A DNA stretch of 35,308 bases from an uncultured Pelagibacteraceae bacterium. Its GTDB lineage: Bacteria > Pseudomonadota > Alphaproteobacteria > Pelagibacterales > Pelagibacteraceae. Position numbers and translations under genes: made by a program. Numbering within the stretch: position 1 is the first letter of the stretch; each line of letters starts with the position of its first letter. The stretch lies in assembly GCA_902588895.1 (NCBI GenBank), contig CACIRC010000010.1:1-35308 (forward strand), written 5' to 3'. Shown in pieces: positions 25,415 through 34,591 of the stretch. Under the pieces are notes generated by a model, which did no database searches, was not told the origin of the DNA, and was given only the letters and a program-made list of their open reading frames with translations.

Positions 25415-26872
25415 ATGAAAAAGTATGATGTTGTAATTGTAGGTTTTGGTCCAACAGGGGGCACTTTAGCAAATTTATTAGCTCTGCATGGTTTCTCAAT
25501 TTTAGTTTTGGAAAAAGAAAAAAGCTTTTATCCATTACCGAGAGCTGTACATTTTGACGATGAAGTAATGAGGGTGTTCGAAACAATTGGTATAACAAAT
25601 ACTTTTTTAAAATACACAATAATTAATAAGGGAACAAAGTTTGTTGATAAAAAAAATAGAGTAATTTTAGATTGGCCAAGACCAAGAGAAATTACAGAAA
25701 ATGGATGGTATCCTAGTTATAGATTTAACCAACCTGATTTAGAAAGAGAACTTAGAAAGAAACTAAAATCTTATAAAAGAGTTGAAATTAAACAAAGTTC
25801 TAATGTTAAAAAAATCACAAATAAAAAAGATGAAGTAGATATTATATTTGAAGACATTAATTCAAAAAAAATATTTAATATAAAATCAAAATATTTAATT
25901 GGTTGTGATGGAGCTAATTCGATAACAAGATCACAAATGAAAACAAAAATGAAAAATCTTGGTTTTACTCAAAAATGGGCAGTTATAGATTTAATACTAA
26001 AAAAAAATACAAAAAATTTACCAGATAGAACAATACAATATTCAAATCCTGCAAGACCCGCTACTTATTGTAGAAATGTAGGTAAAAGAAGAAGATGGGA
26101 GTTTGCAATTAAAAAAACTGAAAAAATAGAAACCATTCTTTCTGATAAGTATATTTGGAATTTTTTAAAGCCTTGGCTTAAAAAACAAGAAGCTCGAATG
26201 GAGAGAAAAACAATATATACTTTTCAATCAGCACTAGCTAAAAGTTGGAAAAAAGGTAGAATTTTTTTAGCTGGAGATGCTGCTCACTTGATGCCACCAT
26301 TTATGGGTCAAGGAATGTGTGCTGGTATAAGAGATGTTTCAAATCTTGCATGGAAGATTTCGCATTGTTTAAAGAAAAAACATGATGATAAGCTTTTAAA
26401 TACCTACCAATCTGAGAGATCTTCAAATGTTAAAGAGTATATTGAAACTACAATGCGCATGGGTGAGTTTGTAAATGCAGTAGGTAAATCACCTATAACA
26501 AATAATATTTCTGCAGATAGTGAAGGTAGAAAAAGCATGAAATCTATAAAACCAAAGCTTGGACGTGGTTTAGGTAAGTCAAAAGATAAATTTAGAGGAA
26601 ACATTTTTCCACAATTTAAAAATAATGGAAAAAATTTAGATATAAAATTTTCAAGAAAACCAATTTTAGTTCTTTCAAATAAATTCAAACGATCATTATC
26701 AAATAAAATTAACTATTATAGAAATAAAAGTAATACCAAGCTTTCAAGATATCTAGAAAATGTAAATTGTGAAGGTTTAATTGTTAGACCTGATAGATTT
26801 ATTCTTGCATCAATTAAAAACTTGAAAGATGTTAAATTAATAACAAAAAGAAATTTAAAATTATTAATTTAA
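25415..26872 (+). CDS. FAD-dependent aromatic hydroxylase, MhpA-like
   Basis: 485-residue flavoprotein monooxygenase. The FAD dinucleotide motif GFGPTG is at residues 10-15, followed by the PLPRAVHFDDEVMRVF segment typical of MhpA/phenol hydroxylase-like enzymes. The second FAD motif AGDAAHLMPPFMGQGMCAG surrounds residues 287-291. A C-terminal thioredoxin-like remnant ends in 'GLIVRPDRFILASI'. It is shorter than E. coli MhpA (about 550). It should hydroxylate a phenolic acid to a catechol-type compound using NAD(P)H and O2. It starts 19 bases after the dioxygenase stop and overlaps the convergent BKACE gene by 9 bases. Confidence 0.88.
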   Translation: MKKYDVVIVGFGPTGGTLANLLALHGFSILVLEKEKSFYPLPRAVHFDDEVMRVFETIGITNTFLKYTIINKGTKFVDKKNRVILDWPRPREITENGWYPSYRFNQPDLERELRKKLKSYKRVEIKQSSNVKKITNKKDEVDIIFEDINSKKIFNIKSKYLIGCDGANSITRSQMKTKMKNLGFTQKWAVIDLILKKNTKNLPDRTIQYSNPARPATYCRNVGKRRRWEFAIKKTEKIETILSDKYIWNFLKPWLKKQEARMERKTIYTFQSALAKSWKKGRIFLAGDAAHLMPPFMGQGMCAGIRDVSNLAWKISHCLKKKHDDKLLNTYQSERSSNVKEYIETTMRMGEFVNAVGKSPITNNISADSEGRKSMKSIKPKLGRGLGKSKDKFRGNIFPQFKNNGKNLDIKFSRKPILVLSNKFKRSLSNKINYYRNKSNTKLSRYLENVNCEGLIVRPDRFILASIKNLKDVKLITKRNLKLLI

Positions 26873-27649
26873 ATTTAAAAGCTCTTTAACTGCCTTTACT
26901 TTTGTGTGATTATTTGGAGCTATTTCACCATTTGGCATTAGCATTGAATTTTCAAATCCAATTCTAATTTTTCCATCTAAACTTATCGCTTTTTTTAGAC
27001 AATCAATCTCTTCTTTGCCAAAAGCACAAACAGCCCAATCTGCATTCAAATTGTTATTACTTAGTTTATCTAAAAATAATGGAATTTTATTTGGATCACT
27101 TATTTTTCCAGAGTAGTGACCAATAACAAACAAACACCAGGTTCCATCTTTAGAAATTTTTCCTTTATTCAATAAATCAGAAAGTAAATCTAAATCTTCT
27201 GGTTCATAACATATGTGTTGAATTTTTGTCCCATTTTCGGTTAGAGATTGATATAATTTTATATCTTCTTCAGTTGGTTTCCTTGAAGGTATCATCTCTC
27301 TTATTCCTATAGAGATACCAGGAGGTGCTACCTCATATGCAAGTTTTCTCATTTCATTTGGTGAGTATCTCCCAACAGCTTCTGTAGTTACTTGTAGATG
27401 CATGTTAGGGACATTTAATTGTAAATCATTTAAAGCTTTCAAACACATTTCTGAACTTAGTATATGGTCGCCTTTTTCATCCCTTAGATGAAAATGAATT
27501 CCTTCTGCACCTTCATCGAAACATAATTTTGCTGTTTCTACCACCTCATCAATGGTTACAGGAACCTCAATATGATCTTTTTTTTTAGGTCTTGCTCCAT
27601 TAGGAGCTATCATAATTTTAGGTAATTTTTCTGGCTGATAATAACCCAT
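26864..27649 (-). CDS. beta-keto acid cleavage enzyme (BKACE, formerly DUF849)
   Basis: 261 residues, slightly short for the family. The zinc-binding HxH is His52/His54 in GIHFHLRDEKGDH, the distal Glu is in RIGFENSM, and the N-terminal IAPNGAR strand is normal. Characterised BKACEs such as 3-keto-5-aminohexanoate cleavage enzyme react a beta-keto acid with acetyl-CoA to give acetoacetate and a new CoA ester. The residue after the distal Glu is Asn, where I recall Asp in the characterised enzyme, so substrate or mechanism may differ. It is divergent from ureD across 67 bases. Confidence 0.88.
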   Translation of the reverse strand: MGYYQPEKLPKIMIAPNGARPKKKDHIEVPVTIDEVVETAKLCFDEGAEGIHFHLRDEKGDHILSSEMCLKALNDLQLNVPNMHLQVTTEAVGRYSPNEMRKLAYEVAPPGISIGIREMIPSRKPTEEDIKLYQSLTENGTKIQHICYEPEDLDLLSDLLNKGKISKDGTWCLFVIGHYSGKISDPNKIPLFLDKLSNNNLNADWAVCAFGKEEIDCLKKAISLDGKIRIGFENSMLMPNGEIAPNNHTKVKAVKELLNLN

Positions 27650-27716
27650 AGATTTATATTAGTTTAACTTAGCTATATTGTAAAAAGATTTCTAGTTTTT
27701 GTGCTAGGATAACAAG

Positions 27717-28526
27717 ATGAATATAAGTCAAAAAAAACTAGAAAAATCCAAAGGCAGATTAGAAATAAAAATAAAAGATCAAAATTTACAAAAACTTTAT
27801 CAACAAGGATCTTTAAAAGCTTTGATGCCAGATTTTCATGAAAATTTAAAACAATTAATGCTCATAAATACTGCTGGTGGAATTACTAGCGGAGATGAAT
27901 ACAAATACGATATAGAGATTGAAAAATCAAAACTTTGTATTTCAACTCAGGCTGCAGAAAAAATTTACAGTGGGTTTGGCAGTCCAGCTAATTTAGAAAT
28001 TAATTTAAATTTATTAAATAATTCAAGTTTATTTTGGTTACCTAAAGAATTAATTTTATTTAATAATTGTAATTTAAAAAGAAAAATAAACTTTAATTTA
28101 TCTAAAGATTCAAATCTACTCCTGTGTGAAAATATTATTTTTGGACGTACTTCAATGAAGGAAACATTTGAAAAAGGATATTTTTCAGATTTTTGGAATA
28201 TTAATATTGATAATAAATTAATTCATACCGAAGCAATAAATACAAATTTATTCGAGAAAAAATATTTGAATAGCTTTTCGACATTAAATAATAATTCTGC
28301 AGTTGCGACAATTATTATTATAGGAAATAAATTTTTGAATAATGTTAATAATTTATCTGAAACTCTAACAAATAATGAAAATACAACTTCAAATTATTCT
28401 CACTGGGACAATAAATTGATCGTAAGACTTTTGTCTAAAGATAGTTATAATCTTAAATTTGCAATTGATAAACTTTTGTCTTATTTTTTTGAAGGTTCAA
28501 AAATACCAAAAATATGGAACATATAA
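27717..28526 (+). CDS. ureD: urease accessory protein UreD
   Basis: 269-residue scaffold that binds apo-urease together with UreF and UreG for nickel insertion. Family features include KALMPDFHENLKQLMLINTAGGITSGD near the N-terminus, the 'STQAAEKIYSGFG' segment and the 'FWLPKELILFNN' strand. It has low complexity (many Asn/Lys), as expected for A+T-rich genomes. An AGGA ribosome site lies seven bases before the ATG. The stop abuts ureA without a gap. First gene of the urease operon. Confidence 0.93.
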   Translation: MNISQKKLEKSKGRLEIKIKDQNLQKLYQQGSLKALMPDFHENLKQLMLINTAGGITSGDEYKYDIEIEKSKLCISTQAAEKIYSGFGSPANLEINLNLLNNSSLFWLPKELILFNNCNLKRKINFNLSKDSNLLLCENIIFGRTSMKETFEKGYFSDFWNINIDNKLIHTEAINTNLFEKKYLNSFSTLNNNSAVATIIIIGNKFLNNVNNLSETLTNNENTTSNYSHWDNKLIVRLLSKDSYNLKFAIDKLLSYFFEGSKIPKIWNI

Positions 28527-28829
28527 ATGAAGCTCACACCTAGAGAAAAAGATAAACTTTTAATAAGTCTTGCAGCAATTGTTGCAAAAAAGAGATTATC
28601 AAAAGGAATTAAGTTGAATTATCCAGAAGCTATAGCCTTAATAACAGATTTTGTAATTGAGGGAGCTAGAGAAGGCAAAAGTGTTGCAGAATTGATGGAG
28701 GCAGGAGCTCATGTTATTAAAAAAAAAGATTGCATGGAAGGCATTCCAGATATGGTTAAGGAAGTTCAAGTAGAAGCTACCTTTCCAGATGGAACTAAAT
28801 TAGTAACAGTGCACAAACCAATTAGATGA
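28527..28829 (+). CDS. ureA: urease gamma subunit
   Basis: 100 residues, the normal length. It begins [17 protein letters not shown] and ends in the [16 protein letters not shown] segment typical of the gamma subunit. It assembles with UreB and UreC into the cytoplasmic enzyme that splits urea into ammonia and carbamate. The ATG directly follows the ureD stop. Confidence 0.97.
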   Translation: MKLTPREKDKLLISLAAIVAKKRLSKGIKLNYPEAIALITDFVIEGAREGKSVAELMEAGAHVIKKKDCMEGIPDMVKEVQVEATFPDGTKLVTVHKPIR

Positions 28830-28836
28830 TAATATT

Positions 28837-29142
28837 ATGAAGCCAGGTGAAGTAATTACAAGAAACGAGGAAATAGATCTAAATAAAGACTCCAAAGTTA
28901 CTAAGATAAAAATTTCTAATTCTGGAGACAGACCTGTGCAAGTTGGGAGTCATTATCATTTTTTTGAAACAAACGAGCATTTACTGTTTGATCGAGATTT
29001 AGCATATGGAAAAAGATTAAATATTCCCTCAGGAACTGCTGTGAGATTTGAACCAGGTCAATCTAAAGATGTTGAGTTAATAGAAATAAAAGGATTAAAA
29101 AAAATATATGGTTTTAATAAGAAAGTTATGGGTAGTTTATAA
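28837..29142 (+). CDS. ureB: urease beta subunit
   Basis: 101 residues with the beta-subunit motifs [24 protein letters not shown] and [16 protein letters not shown]. Starts seven bases after ureA. Its stop shares one base with the ureC start (TAATG). Confidence 0.97.
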   Translation: MKPGEVITRNEEIDLNKDSKVTKIKISNSGDRPVQVGSHYHFFETNEHLLFDRDLAYGKRLNIPSGTAVRFEPGQSKDVELIEIKGLKKIYGFNKKVMGSL

Positions 29143-30848
29143 TGGTAAAAATTTCTAGAGCATCTTATGCAGATATGTATGGGCCTACTACAGGAGATAA
29201 AGTAAGGCTCGCAGATACTGACTTAGTTATTGAGGTTGAAAACGATCTAACCACTTATGGTGAAGAAGTAAAGTTTGGTGGTGGAAAGGTAATAAGAGAC
29301 GGGATGGGTCAATCTCAAATCAGCAGAGAAAAAGGAGCTGCTGATACAGTTATTACCAATGCTTTAATAGTTGATGTAAATGGAATTTATAAAGCTGATG
29401 TTGGTTTAAAGGACGGAAAAATATTTGAAATTGGCAAAGCTGGTAATCCGGATACTCAATCTAAAGTAAATATTATTATTGGCCCAGGAACAGAGATAAT
29501 AGCTGGAGAAGGAAAAATTTTAACAGCTGGGGGTTTTGACAGTCATATTCATTATATATGTCCTCAACAAATTGACGACGCTTTGCACTCGGGTATTACA
29601 ACTATGTTAGGAGGAGGTACTGGGCCTGCTCATGGTACACTTGCAACAACGTGTACACCTGGTCCATGGCATATACAAAGAATGATTCAATCTGCTGATG
29701 GTTTTTCTATGAATTTAGCTTTTGCAGGAAAAGGAAATTCTTCATTGCCAGAAGGTCTTGAGGAACAAATTCTAGCTGGAGCCTCGGCCTTAAAATTACA
29801 TGAGGATTGGGGTACTACTCCTGGAGCAATTGATAATTGTTTAAATATTGCTGATAAAAATGATGTTCAAGTAATGATACATACAGACACTTTAAATGAA
29901 AGCGGATTTGTAGAAAATACTATCAAAGCAATAAACAAAAGAACTATTCATGCTTTTCATACAGAAGGTGCTGGTGGTGGGCACGCACCAGATATAATTA
30001 AAGTTTGTGGAGAAGAGTATGTTATTCCTTCTTCAACAAATCCAACCAGACCATATACAGTAAATACAATAGAAGAACATTTAGATATGCTTATGGTTTG
30101 TCACCATCTTGATAAATCTATTCCAGAGGATGTAGCATTTGCCGAAAGTAGAATAAGAAGGGAAACAATCGCAGCAGAAGATATTCTCCATGATATGGGT
30201 GCCTTTTCAATTATTGCATCAGATAGTCAGGCTATGGGTAGAGTTGGAGAAGTTATCATCAGAACTTGGCAAACTGCACACAAAATGAAAGTTCAAAGAG
30301 GAAGTTTACCAGAGGAAAAAGGGGATAATGATAATTTTAGAGTTAAAAGGTATTTAGCAAAATATACAATTAATCCAGCAATCGCTCATGGGATTTCAAA
30401 ACATATTGGTAGTATTGAAAAAAACAAACGTGCAGATTTAGTTTTATGGGATCCAGCATTCTTTGGTGCAAAGCCAGAAATGATTTTAATAGGGGGAAGT
30501 ATAGCTTGTGCGCAAATGGGAGACCCAAATGCATCAATTCCAACTCCTCAGCCAGTATACACTAGACCAATGTTTTCATCATTTGGAACTTCGTTAGAGA
30601 AATCTTCAGTAATTTTCACAAGCAAACTAGCTCTTGAAAAGAATTCATTAAAAGATGCAAGTATTAGAAAAGACTTATTACCTGTAGAAAACACAAGAGT
30701 CATTTCTAAAAAAGATATGATTTTAAATAATAAGTGTCCAAAAATTGAGGTTAATCCTGAGACATACGAGGTAAAAGCTGATGGTGAGATAATTACCTGT
30801 GAACCAGCTAAAGAACTTCCTTTGGCACAAAGATATTTTATGTTTTAG
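29142..30848 (+). CDS. ureC: urease alpha (catalytic) subunit
   Basis: 568 residues, complete. All nickel-site residues are present: His135 and His137 ([10 protein letters not shown]), carbamylated Lys218 (ALKLHEDWG), His247, His273 and Asp361. The flap Cys320-His321 (MVCHHLD) is also kept. Each is one position later than in the Klebsiella enzyme. The protein should be catalytically competent once nickel and CO2 are inserted by UreDEFG. Ammonia from urea would supply nitrogen to a cell with a small genome. Confidence 0.98.
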   Translation: MVKISRASYADMYGPTTGDKVRLADTDLVIEVENDLTTYGEEVKFGGGKVIRDGMGQSQISREKGAADTVITNALIVDVNGIYKADVGLKDGKIFEIGKAGNPDTQSKVNIIIGPGTEIIAGEGKILTAGGFDSHIHYICPQQIDDALHSGITTMLGGGTGPAHGTLATTCTPGPWHIQRMIQSADGFSMNLAFAGKGNSSLPEGLEEQILAGASALKLHEDWGTTPGAIDNCLNIADKNDVQVMIHTDTLNESGFVENTIKAINKRTIHAFHTEGAGGGHAPDIIKVCGEEYVIPSSTNPTRPYTVNTIEEHLDMLMVCHHLDKSIPEDVAFAESRIRRETIAAEDILHDMGAFSIIASDSQAMGRVGEVIIRTWQTAHKMKVQRGSLPEEKGDNDNFRVKRYLAKYTINPAIAHGISKHIGSIEKNKRADLVLWDPAFFGAKPEMILIGGSIACAQMGDPNASIPTPQPVYTRPMFSSFGTSLEKSSVIFTSKLALEKNSLKDASIRKDLLPVENTRVISKKDMILNNKCPKIEVNPETYEVKADGEIITCEPAKELPLAQRYFMF

Positions 30849-30851
30849 CTT

Positions 30852-31295
30852 ATGGATAATTGTTTTTTAATAGTTAATAAAATTGCCAAAAATAAAGCAA
30901 AAGATCAAATATCTTTATCTTATGATGAGCGATTTTTAAGAAGAAAAAAACTTGTTTCAGATAATGGTTTTGAATTTTTAGTCAATTTACCAGAGACAAA
31001 ATCTCTGTCAGAAAATCAAGCGTTTAGGCTTCAAAGTGGAAATTTGATTTTAATCAAAAACAAAAAAGAAAGTTTACTTGAAATTAAAGGAAAAAATTTA
31101 ATGCAATTAATTTGGCATATTGGAAACAGGCATATGCCATGCCAAATTGAAAAAGATAGAATTTTTATTCAGCATGATGAAGTAATAAAAAAAATGATAT
31201 TAAAATTAGGAGGAAAGGTTAAGAAAGTTTTAAGACCTTTTAAACCAGAAGGAGGAGCGTATGGAATTGGTAGAACACATAGCCATAAACACTAA
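30852..31295 (+). CDS. ureE: urease accessory nickel chaperone UreE
   Basis: 147 residues. The N-terminal domain carries 'LSYDERFLRRKKL' and the C-terminal domain the metal-binding 'LIWHIGNRHMPCQI' motif. The His tail is very short (HSHKH) compared with Klebsiella UreE, so it probably binds few extra nickel ions. It starts three bases after the ureC stop, and the ureF start lies 35 bases inside its 3' end. Confidence 0.92.
   Translation: MDNCFLIVNKIAKNKAKDQISLSYDERFLRRKKLVSDNGFEFLVNLPETKSLSENQAFRLQSGNLILIKNKKESLLEIKGKNLMQLIWHIGNRHMPCQIEKDRIFIQHDEVIKKMILKLGGKVKKVLRPFKPEGGAYGIGRTHSHKH
31251..31257 (+). promoter_or_regulatory. ribosome binding site of ureF inside ureE
   Basis: GGAGGAG lies just before the ATG at 31261, within the coding sequence of ureE. 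It decides the ureF start and the 35-base overlap. Confidence 0.75.
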
Positions 31296-31941
31296 AATAA
31301 AAAGTAAAAAAGATTTAAAAGAATCTTTACAAATTCTTCAAACTTGGTTTTCACCATCATTTCCTGTTGGAAGTTTTTCATATTCTCATGGTTTAGAGGC
31401 AATGATTAATGATAATTTTATTAAGTCAAAAGAAGATATTTTGGATTATTTAAAATGTATCTTAAAATATGGAACTGGTAAAAATGATGTAATTTTAATA
31501 AAATATACCTATCAGGGAGAACAATTAAATGAACTTGCTCTATCACTCTGTCCAAGTAAGGAAAGAAAAATAGAGTCTATTGAAATGGGTAATGCATTCA
31601 GAAAAGTTTTATCTGATAGTTGGGATTTTAAACTTCCTGAAAATACTGCTTATCCAATAGCAGTTGCTAAAGCAGCCAAACATTTTGATATACCCTTAAA
31701 TTTAACGATCGTATCTTATCTGCAATCTTTTGTATCAAATCTAATAAATGTTTGTATTAAACATATACCAATTGGGCAAAAAATTGGACAGGACTGTATT
31801 ATAAAAACTTATGACTTAATTAGAGAAATAGAAAAAGAAAGTGAAAATTTAAATTTAGAAGATCTAGGTGGAATTTGTTTTAATAGTGATATCTATAGTA
31901 TCAAGCATGAAAATTTGAAAACACGAATTTATAAAACATGA
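31261..31941 (+). CDS. ureF: urease accessory protein UreF
   Basis: 226 residues. The family start '[24 protein letters not shown]' is at about residue 25, and '[22 protein letters not shown]' and 'IPIGQ' follow. The N-terminal ~24 residues are an extension read from the overlap with ureE; the strong ribosome site GGAGGAG supports that start. UreF bridges UreD and UreG and gates GTP hydrolysis during nickel insertion. Its stop overlaps ureG by ATGA. Confidence 0.93.
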   Translation: MELVEHIAINTKIKSKKDLKESLQILQTWFSPSFPVGSFSYSHGLEAMINDNFIKSKEDILDYLKCILKYGTGKNDVILIKYTYQGEQLNELALSLCPSKERKIESIEMGNAFRKVLSDSWDFKLPENTAYPIAVAKAAKHFDIPLNLTIVSYLQSFVSNLINVCIKHIPIGQKIGQDCIIKTYDLIREIEKESENLNLEDLGGICFNSDIYSIKHENLKTRIYKT

Positions 31942-32549
31942 AAAATATAAATGGACCATTAAAAGTTGGAATAGGTGGACCTGTTGGTGCAGGGAAGACA
32001 AGTTTGACAGCTGAATTGTGTAAATTTTTATCAAAGAAAATTTCTATGGCTGTAATATCAAACGATATTTATACAAAAGAAGATGCAGAATTTTTAATGA
32101 AAGTTCAAGCTTTACCTCTTGAGAGAATTAAAGGAGTTGAAACAGGAGGATGTCCACATACAGCAATTCGTGAAGATGCTTCAATTAATATGCTTGCTGT
32201 AGAAAATATGAAAAAAAAATTTCCTGATCTTGATTTGATTTTAATCGAGTCTGGTGGAGATAATTTAGCAGCAACTTTTAGTCCTGAATTAGTAGATCTA
32301 TCTATTTATGTTATTGATGTTGGAATGGGCGGAGATATTCCAAGAAAAGGCGGTCCTGCTATACAAAAGTCAGATTTATTAATTATTAATAAGACAGATT
32401 TAGCTCCTCATGTGGATGTTAATCTTGATAACATGAAAGAGGACGTGAAAAAGGCTCGAAATGGTTTGCCTTATGTTTTTTGTCAGATGAAAAAGCAAAT
32501 TGGTGTTGAAGATGTTGCTAAATTTTTATTTTCATCAGGTGGACTATAG
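31938..32549 (+). CDS. ureG: urease accessory GTPase UreG
   Basis: 203 residues. The P-loop GPVGAGKT is at 14-21, the nickel-binding CPH motif is at Cys72-Pro73-His74 in [15 protein letters not shown], and the switch/guanine motif [10 protein letters not shown] is present. It powers nickel delivery to urease. Last gene of the ureDABCEFG operon. It is convergent with umuC, with nine bases between the stops. No urea transporter or nickel transporter genes follow. Confidence 0.97.
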   Translation: MKNINGPLKVGIGGPVGAGKTSLTAELCKFLSKKISMAVISNDIYTKEDAEFLMKVQALPLERIKGVETGGCPHTAIREDASINMLAVENMKKKFPDLDLILIESGGDNLAATFSPELVDLSIYVIDVGMGGDIPRKGGPAIQKSDLLIINKTDLAPHVDVNLDNMKEDVKKARNGLPYVFCQMKKQIGVEDVAKFLFSSGGL

Positions 32550-32558
32550 AGCTTTTTA

Positions 32559-33836
32559 TTATGCTCTAATCGTTGGTAAACAATAAAAATCAGCTGTATC
32601 AATTTTAGAGGAATATTGCCTTCTCATGTTCCACTTTTTATGAACGCCCGCACTAGCAACACTCAAAGTAGATCTTCCGTATCGATGATTAGTGTTATCA
32701 ATTGATCGCATTAAGCTATTAATTTTTTCATCTTTTTCAGATGTAAATAAATTTGTTTTATCACTTGCATTAGATAACCCTGTTAGCATGACACCTGCTT
32801 TTTGATATCGGTAACCGTTTTTAAAAATACTTTCTAATATTGAAACTGCTGTCTTAACTGTTTCAATACTATTGTTTGTTGAAATTGGAAAATCAACTGT
32901 CTTCGCATTTGAATAGTAACCAAAGTTTCTCTGGAAAGGACTGGTTCTAACAAATACTGTAATTGCTTTTGCAACTAAAGATTCCGATCTAATTTTTTCA
33001 GATGCGTTTAAACAATAGTTAGCAACTGCTTCTTTTAATTCTTGGAAAGTTTCAATTCTTTTTCCAAATGATCTTGAAACTACACAGCTCTTTCTTTTAG
33101 TTGTAGTTGTCTCTAAACCTATACAAGAAACTCCTCTAAGCTCCATTGCAGTTCTTGAACTTAGAACGTTTGAACTTTTCTTAATCCATGTGTTAGATTT
33201 ATTTTTAAGTTGTTTAGCATTGTAAATCCCATGTTTTTGATAAAACTTTGTTAGTTGCCTACCAACACCCCAGACATCGTTAATTTCAACTTTTTCTAAA
33301 ATAGGATCTAAATTTTCAATATTAATTAAACTTGTCACTCCTGATTGTTTTTTCTTCGCAATATGATTTGCAACTTTACTTAAAGTTTTTGTATTTGCTA
33401 TTCCAATACTTGTTGGGATACCAGTCCATTGTAAAACTGTTTCTCTAATTTCTTTTCCAACTTTTTCTACTTCACTATCAGGAAAGTTTGATAAATCTAA
33501 AAACGCTTCATCAATGGAGTAAACTTCTATTTCAGAATTAAACCTTTTAAGAGTTCGCATCACTCTTCTTGATAAATCTCCATATAAAGAATAATTAGAT
33601 GAAAAAACTTCAACTTTATTTTTAAGAATAATATCTTTTGCTTTAAAATAAGGTTCACCCATTTTAATTCCTAAAGCTTTTGCTTCATTTGATCTTGAAA
33701 TAATACAGCCATCGTTATTAGACAAAACAACAACAGGTTTTCTTCTTATTTTTGGATTAAATAATCTTTCACACGAAACATAAAAAGAATTACAATCAAT
33801 TAATGCTATTTTTTTAGTATGTTGAATGGATGACAT
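32559..33836 (-). CDS. umuC: DNA polymerase V catalytic subunit UmuC (Y family)
   Basis: Error-prone translesion polymerase. From the ATG at 33836 it has 425 residues. The metal-binding acids are Asp14 (ALIDCNSFY) and Asp109-Glu110 ([11 protein letters not shown]), and the [13 protein letters not shown] motif is typical of UmuC rather than DinB. The frame extends three codons to a TTG at 33845, which I do not prefer. The start lies 23 bases inside the end of umuD, as expected for a coupled umuDC operon. Confidence 0.95.
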   Translation of the reverse strand: MSSIQHTKKIALIDCNSFYVSCERLFNPKIRRKPVVVLSNNDGCIISRSNEAKALGIKMGEPYFKAKDIILKNKVEVFSSNYSLYGDLSRRVMRTLKRFNSEIEVYSIDEAFLDLSNFPDSEVEKVGKEIRETVLQWTGIPTSIGIANTKTLSKVANHIAKKKQSGVTSLINIENLDPILEKVEINDVWGVGRQLTKFYQKHGIYNAKQLKNKSNTWIKKSSNVLSSRTAMELRGVSCIGLETTTTKRKSCVVSRSFGKRIETFQELKEAVANYCLNASEKIRSESLVAKAITVFVRTSPFQRNFGYYSNAKTVDFPISTNNSIETVKTAVSILESIFKNGYRYQKAGVMLTGLSNASDKTNLFTSEKDEKINSLMRSIDNTNHRYGRSTLSVASAGVHKKWNMRRQYSSKIDTADFYCLPTIRA

Positions 33837-34209
33837 AAGTAACAACCCCCCAAATAAAAATATCTTGTTCTTCGTTAATTAAAATTCTGTCAGAAAATTC
33901 TTTAGATCCAGAAGTTAAAAATTTTTTATCTCTTTCTTGAACTAAAGTTTTAACTACAAGCTCGTCATGAACATTTGCAATCACAGTTGAAAAGTTTTTT
34001 GGTTTTAAACTTTTATCGACCACTAATAAGTCACCATCATTAATTCCAACATCGACCATCGATTTGCCCTGAACTCTGATGATGAAAGTTGCTGGAACAT
34101 TTCTTATTAAATGCATGTTCAGATCAATATCTTCTTCGATATAGTCAGTAGCAGGGGAAGGAAAACCAGCGCCTGCTTTATGTAGATAATAAGGGATTGT
34201 TAGTTTCAT
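33814..34209 (-). CDS. umuD: UmuD, self-cleaving S24-family subunit of Pol V
   Basis: 131 residues. The autocleavage site is [12 protein letters not shown], with cut expected between Ala14 and Gly15. The catalytic Ser50 (VQGKSMVD) and Lys87 (ELVVKTL) are 37 residues apart, as in E. coli UmuD (Ser60/Lys97). RecA filaments should trigger conversion to UmuD', which activates UmuC. The N-terminal arm is ten residues shorter than in E. coli. The start has no Shine-Dalgarno but sits directly beside the SOS operator. Confidence 0.95.
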   Translation of the reverse strand: MKLTIPYYLHKAGAGFPSPATDYIEEDIDLNMHLIRNVPATFIIRVQGKSMVDVGINDGDLLVVDKSLKPKNFSTVIANVHDELVVKTLVQERDKKFLTSGSKEFSDRILINEEQDIFIWGVVTYVIHSTY

Positions 34210-34224
34210 GTTCTTGTTTTGTTC
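34210..34224 (-). promoter_or_regulatory. LexA (SOS) operator of umuDC
   Basis: GTTC-TTGTTTT-GTTC on the plus strand is an exact match to the alphaproteobacterial LexA box GTTC-N7-GTTC (read GAAC-N7-GAAC toward umuD). It lies between the -10 box and the umuD ATG, covering the expected transcription start. Confidence 0.85.
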
Positions 34225-34227
34225 TAC

Positions 34228-34256
34228 TTTATAGACTATTTATACAATACACTCAA
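34228..34256 (-). promoter_or_regulatory. umuDC promoter
   Basis: Read on the minus strand: TTGAGT (-35, 34251-34256), a 17-bp spacer and TATAAA (-10, 34228-34233). The LexA box begins three bases downstream of the -10, so repression by promoter occlusion is expected. The untranslated leader would be only about a dozen bases. Confidence 0.65.
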
Positions 34257-34280
34257 GAGGTTGTATTTTGAGTCTGTAAC

Positions 34281-34326
34281 TGAATCAAAAGTGAATCAAA
34301 ACGTGAACATCCAAAACAACATTTGG
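34281..34326 (+). repeat. short direct repeat and inverted repeat in the umuD-upstream gap
   Basis: TGAATCAAAA occurs twice with an 11-bp period (34281-34290 and 34292-34301), followed by an inverted pair CCAAA (34311-34315) and TTTGG (34322-34326). The 175-base gap between the divergent umuD and the 65-residue gene is long for this genome. It may hold an operator, but the factor is unknown. Confidence 0.4.
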
Positions 34327-34384
34327 TGGACATGGGGATAACTTTTACAATAAGTAGTCTTAAAGTGATTTATAAAGAAAAATT

Positions 34385-34582
34385 ATGATTTGTATTAAAG
34401 CGGATATTCCAGAAGAGTTAAACGAAATAGATGATGAATTAAAAGCAGTTTATCATAGCAATGATACTGTTTGTTTTTTCATTTTAAAAACAAGAGAATT
34501 AAGAAATAAGTTTATAGAAGAAACAAAGGGAATGAACAAAAGCGAGAGAGAAAAAGTTTACGAGGTATATAATAGTAAATAA
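34385..34582 (+). CDS. 65-residue hypothetical protein
   Basis: Soluble, charged protein (MICIKADIPEELNEIDDELK...), with a hydrophobic strand VCFFILKTREL in the middle and a C-terminal helix rich in Lys/Glu (NKSEREKVYEVYNSK). The strand-helix layout suggests a small alpha/beta domain. No motif I can assign. It has no membrane segment. It starts 175 bases from divergent umuD and ends nine bases before a VOC-family gene, so it probably shares that transcript. Length and clean composition favour a real gene. Confidence 0.65.
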   Translation: MICIKADIPEELNEIDDELKAVYHSNDTVCFFILKTRELRNKFIEETKGMNKSEREKVYEVYNSK

Positions 34583-34591
34583 ATAAAAATT

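Noticed and set aside
32548..32567. AGAGC/GCTCT hairpin between ureG and umuC
   Set aside because: Five pairs with a ten-base A/T loop and no T tract on either strand; too weak to call a bidirectional terminator.
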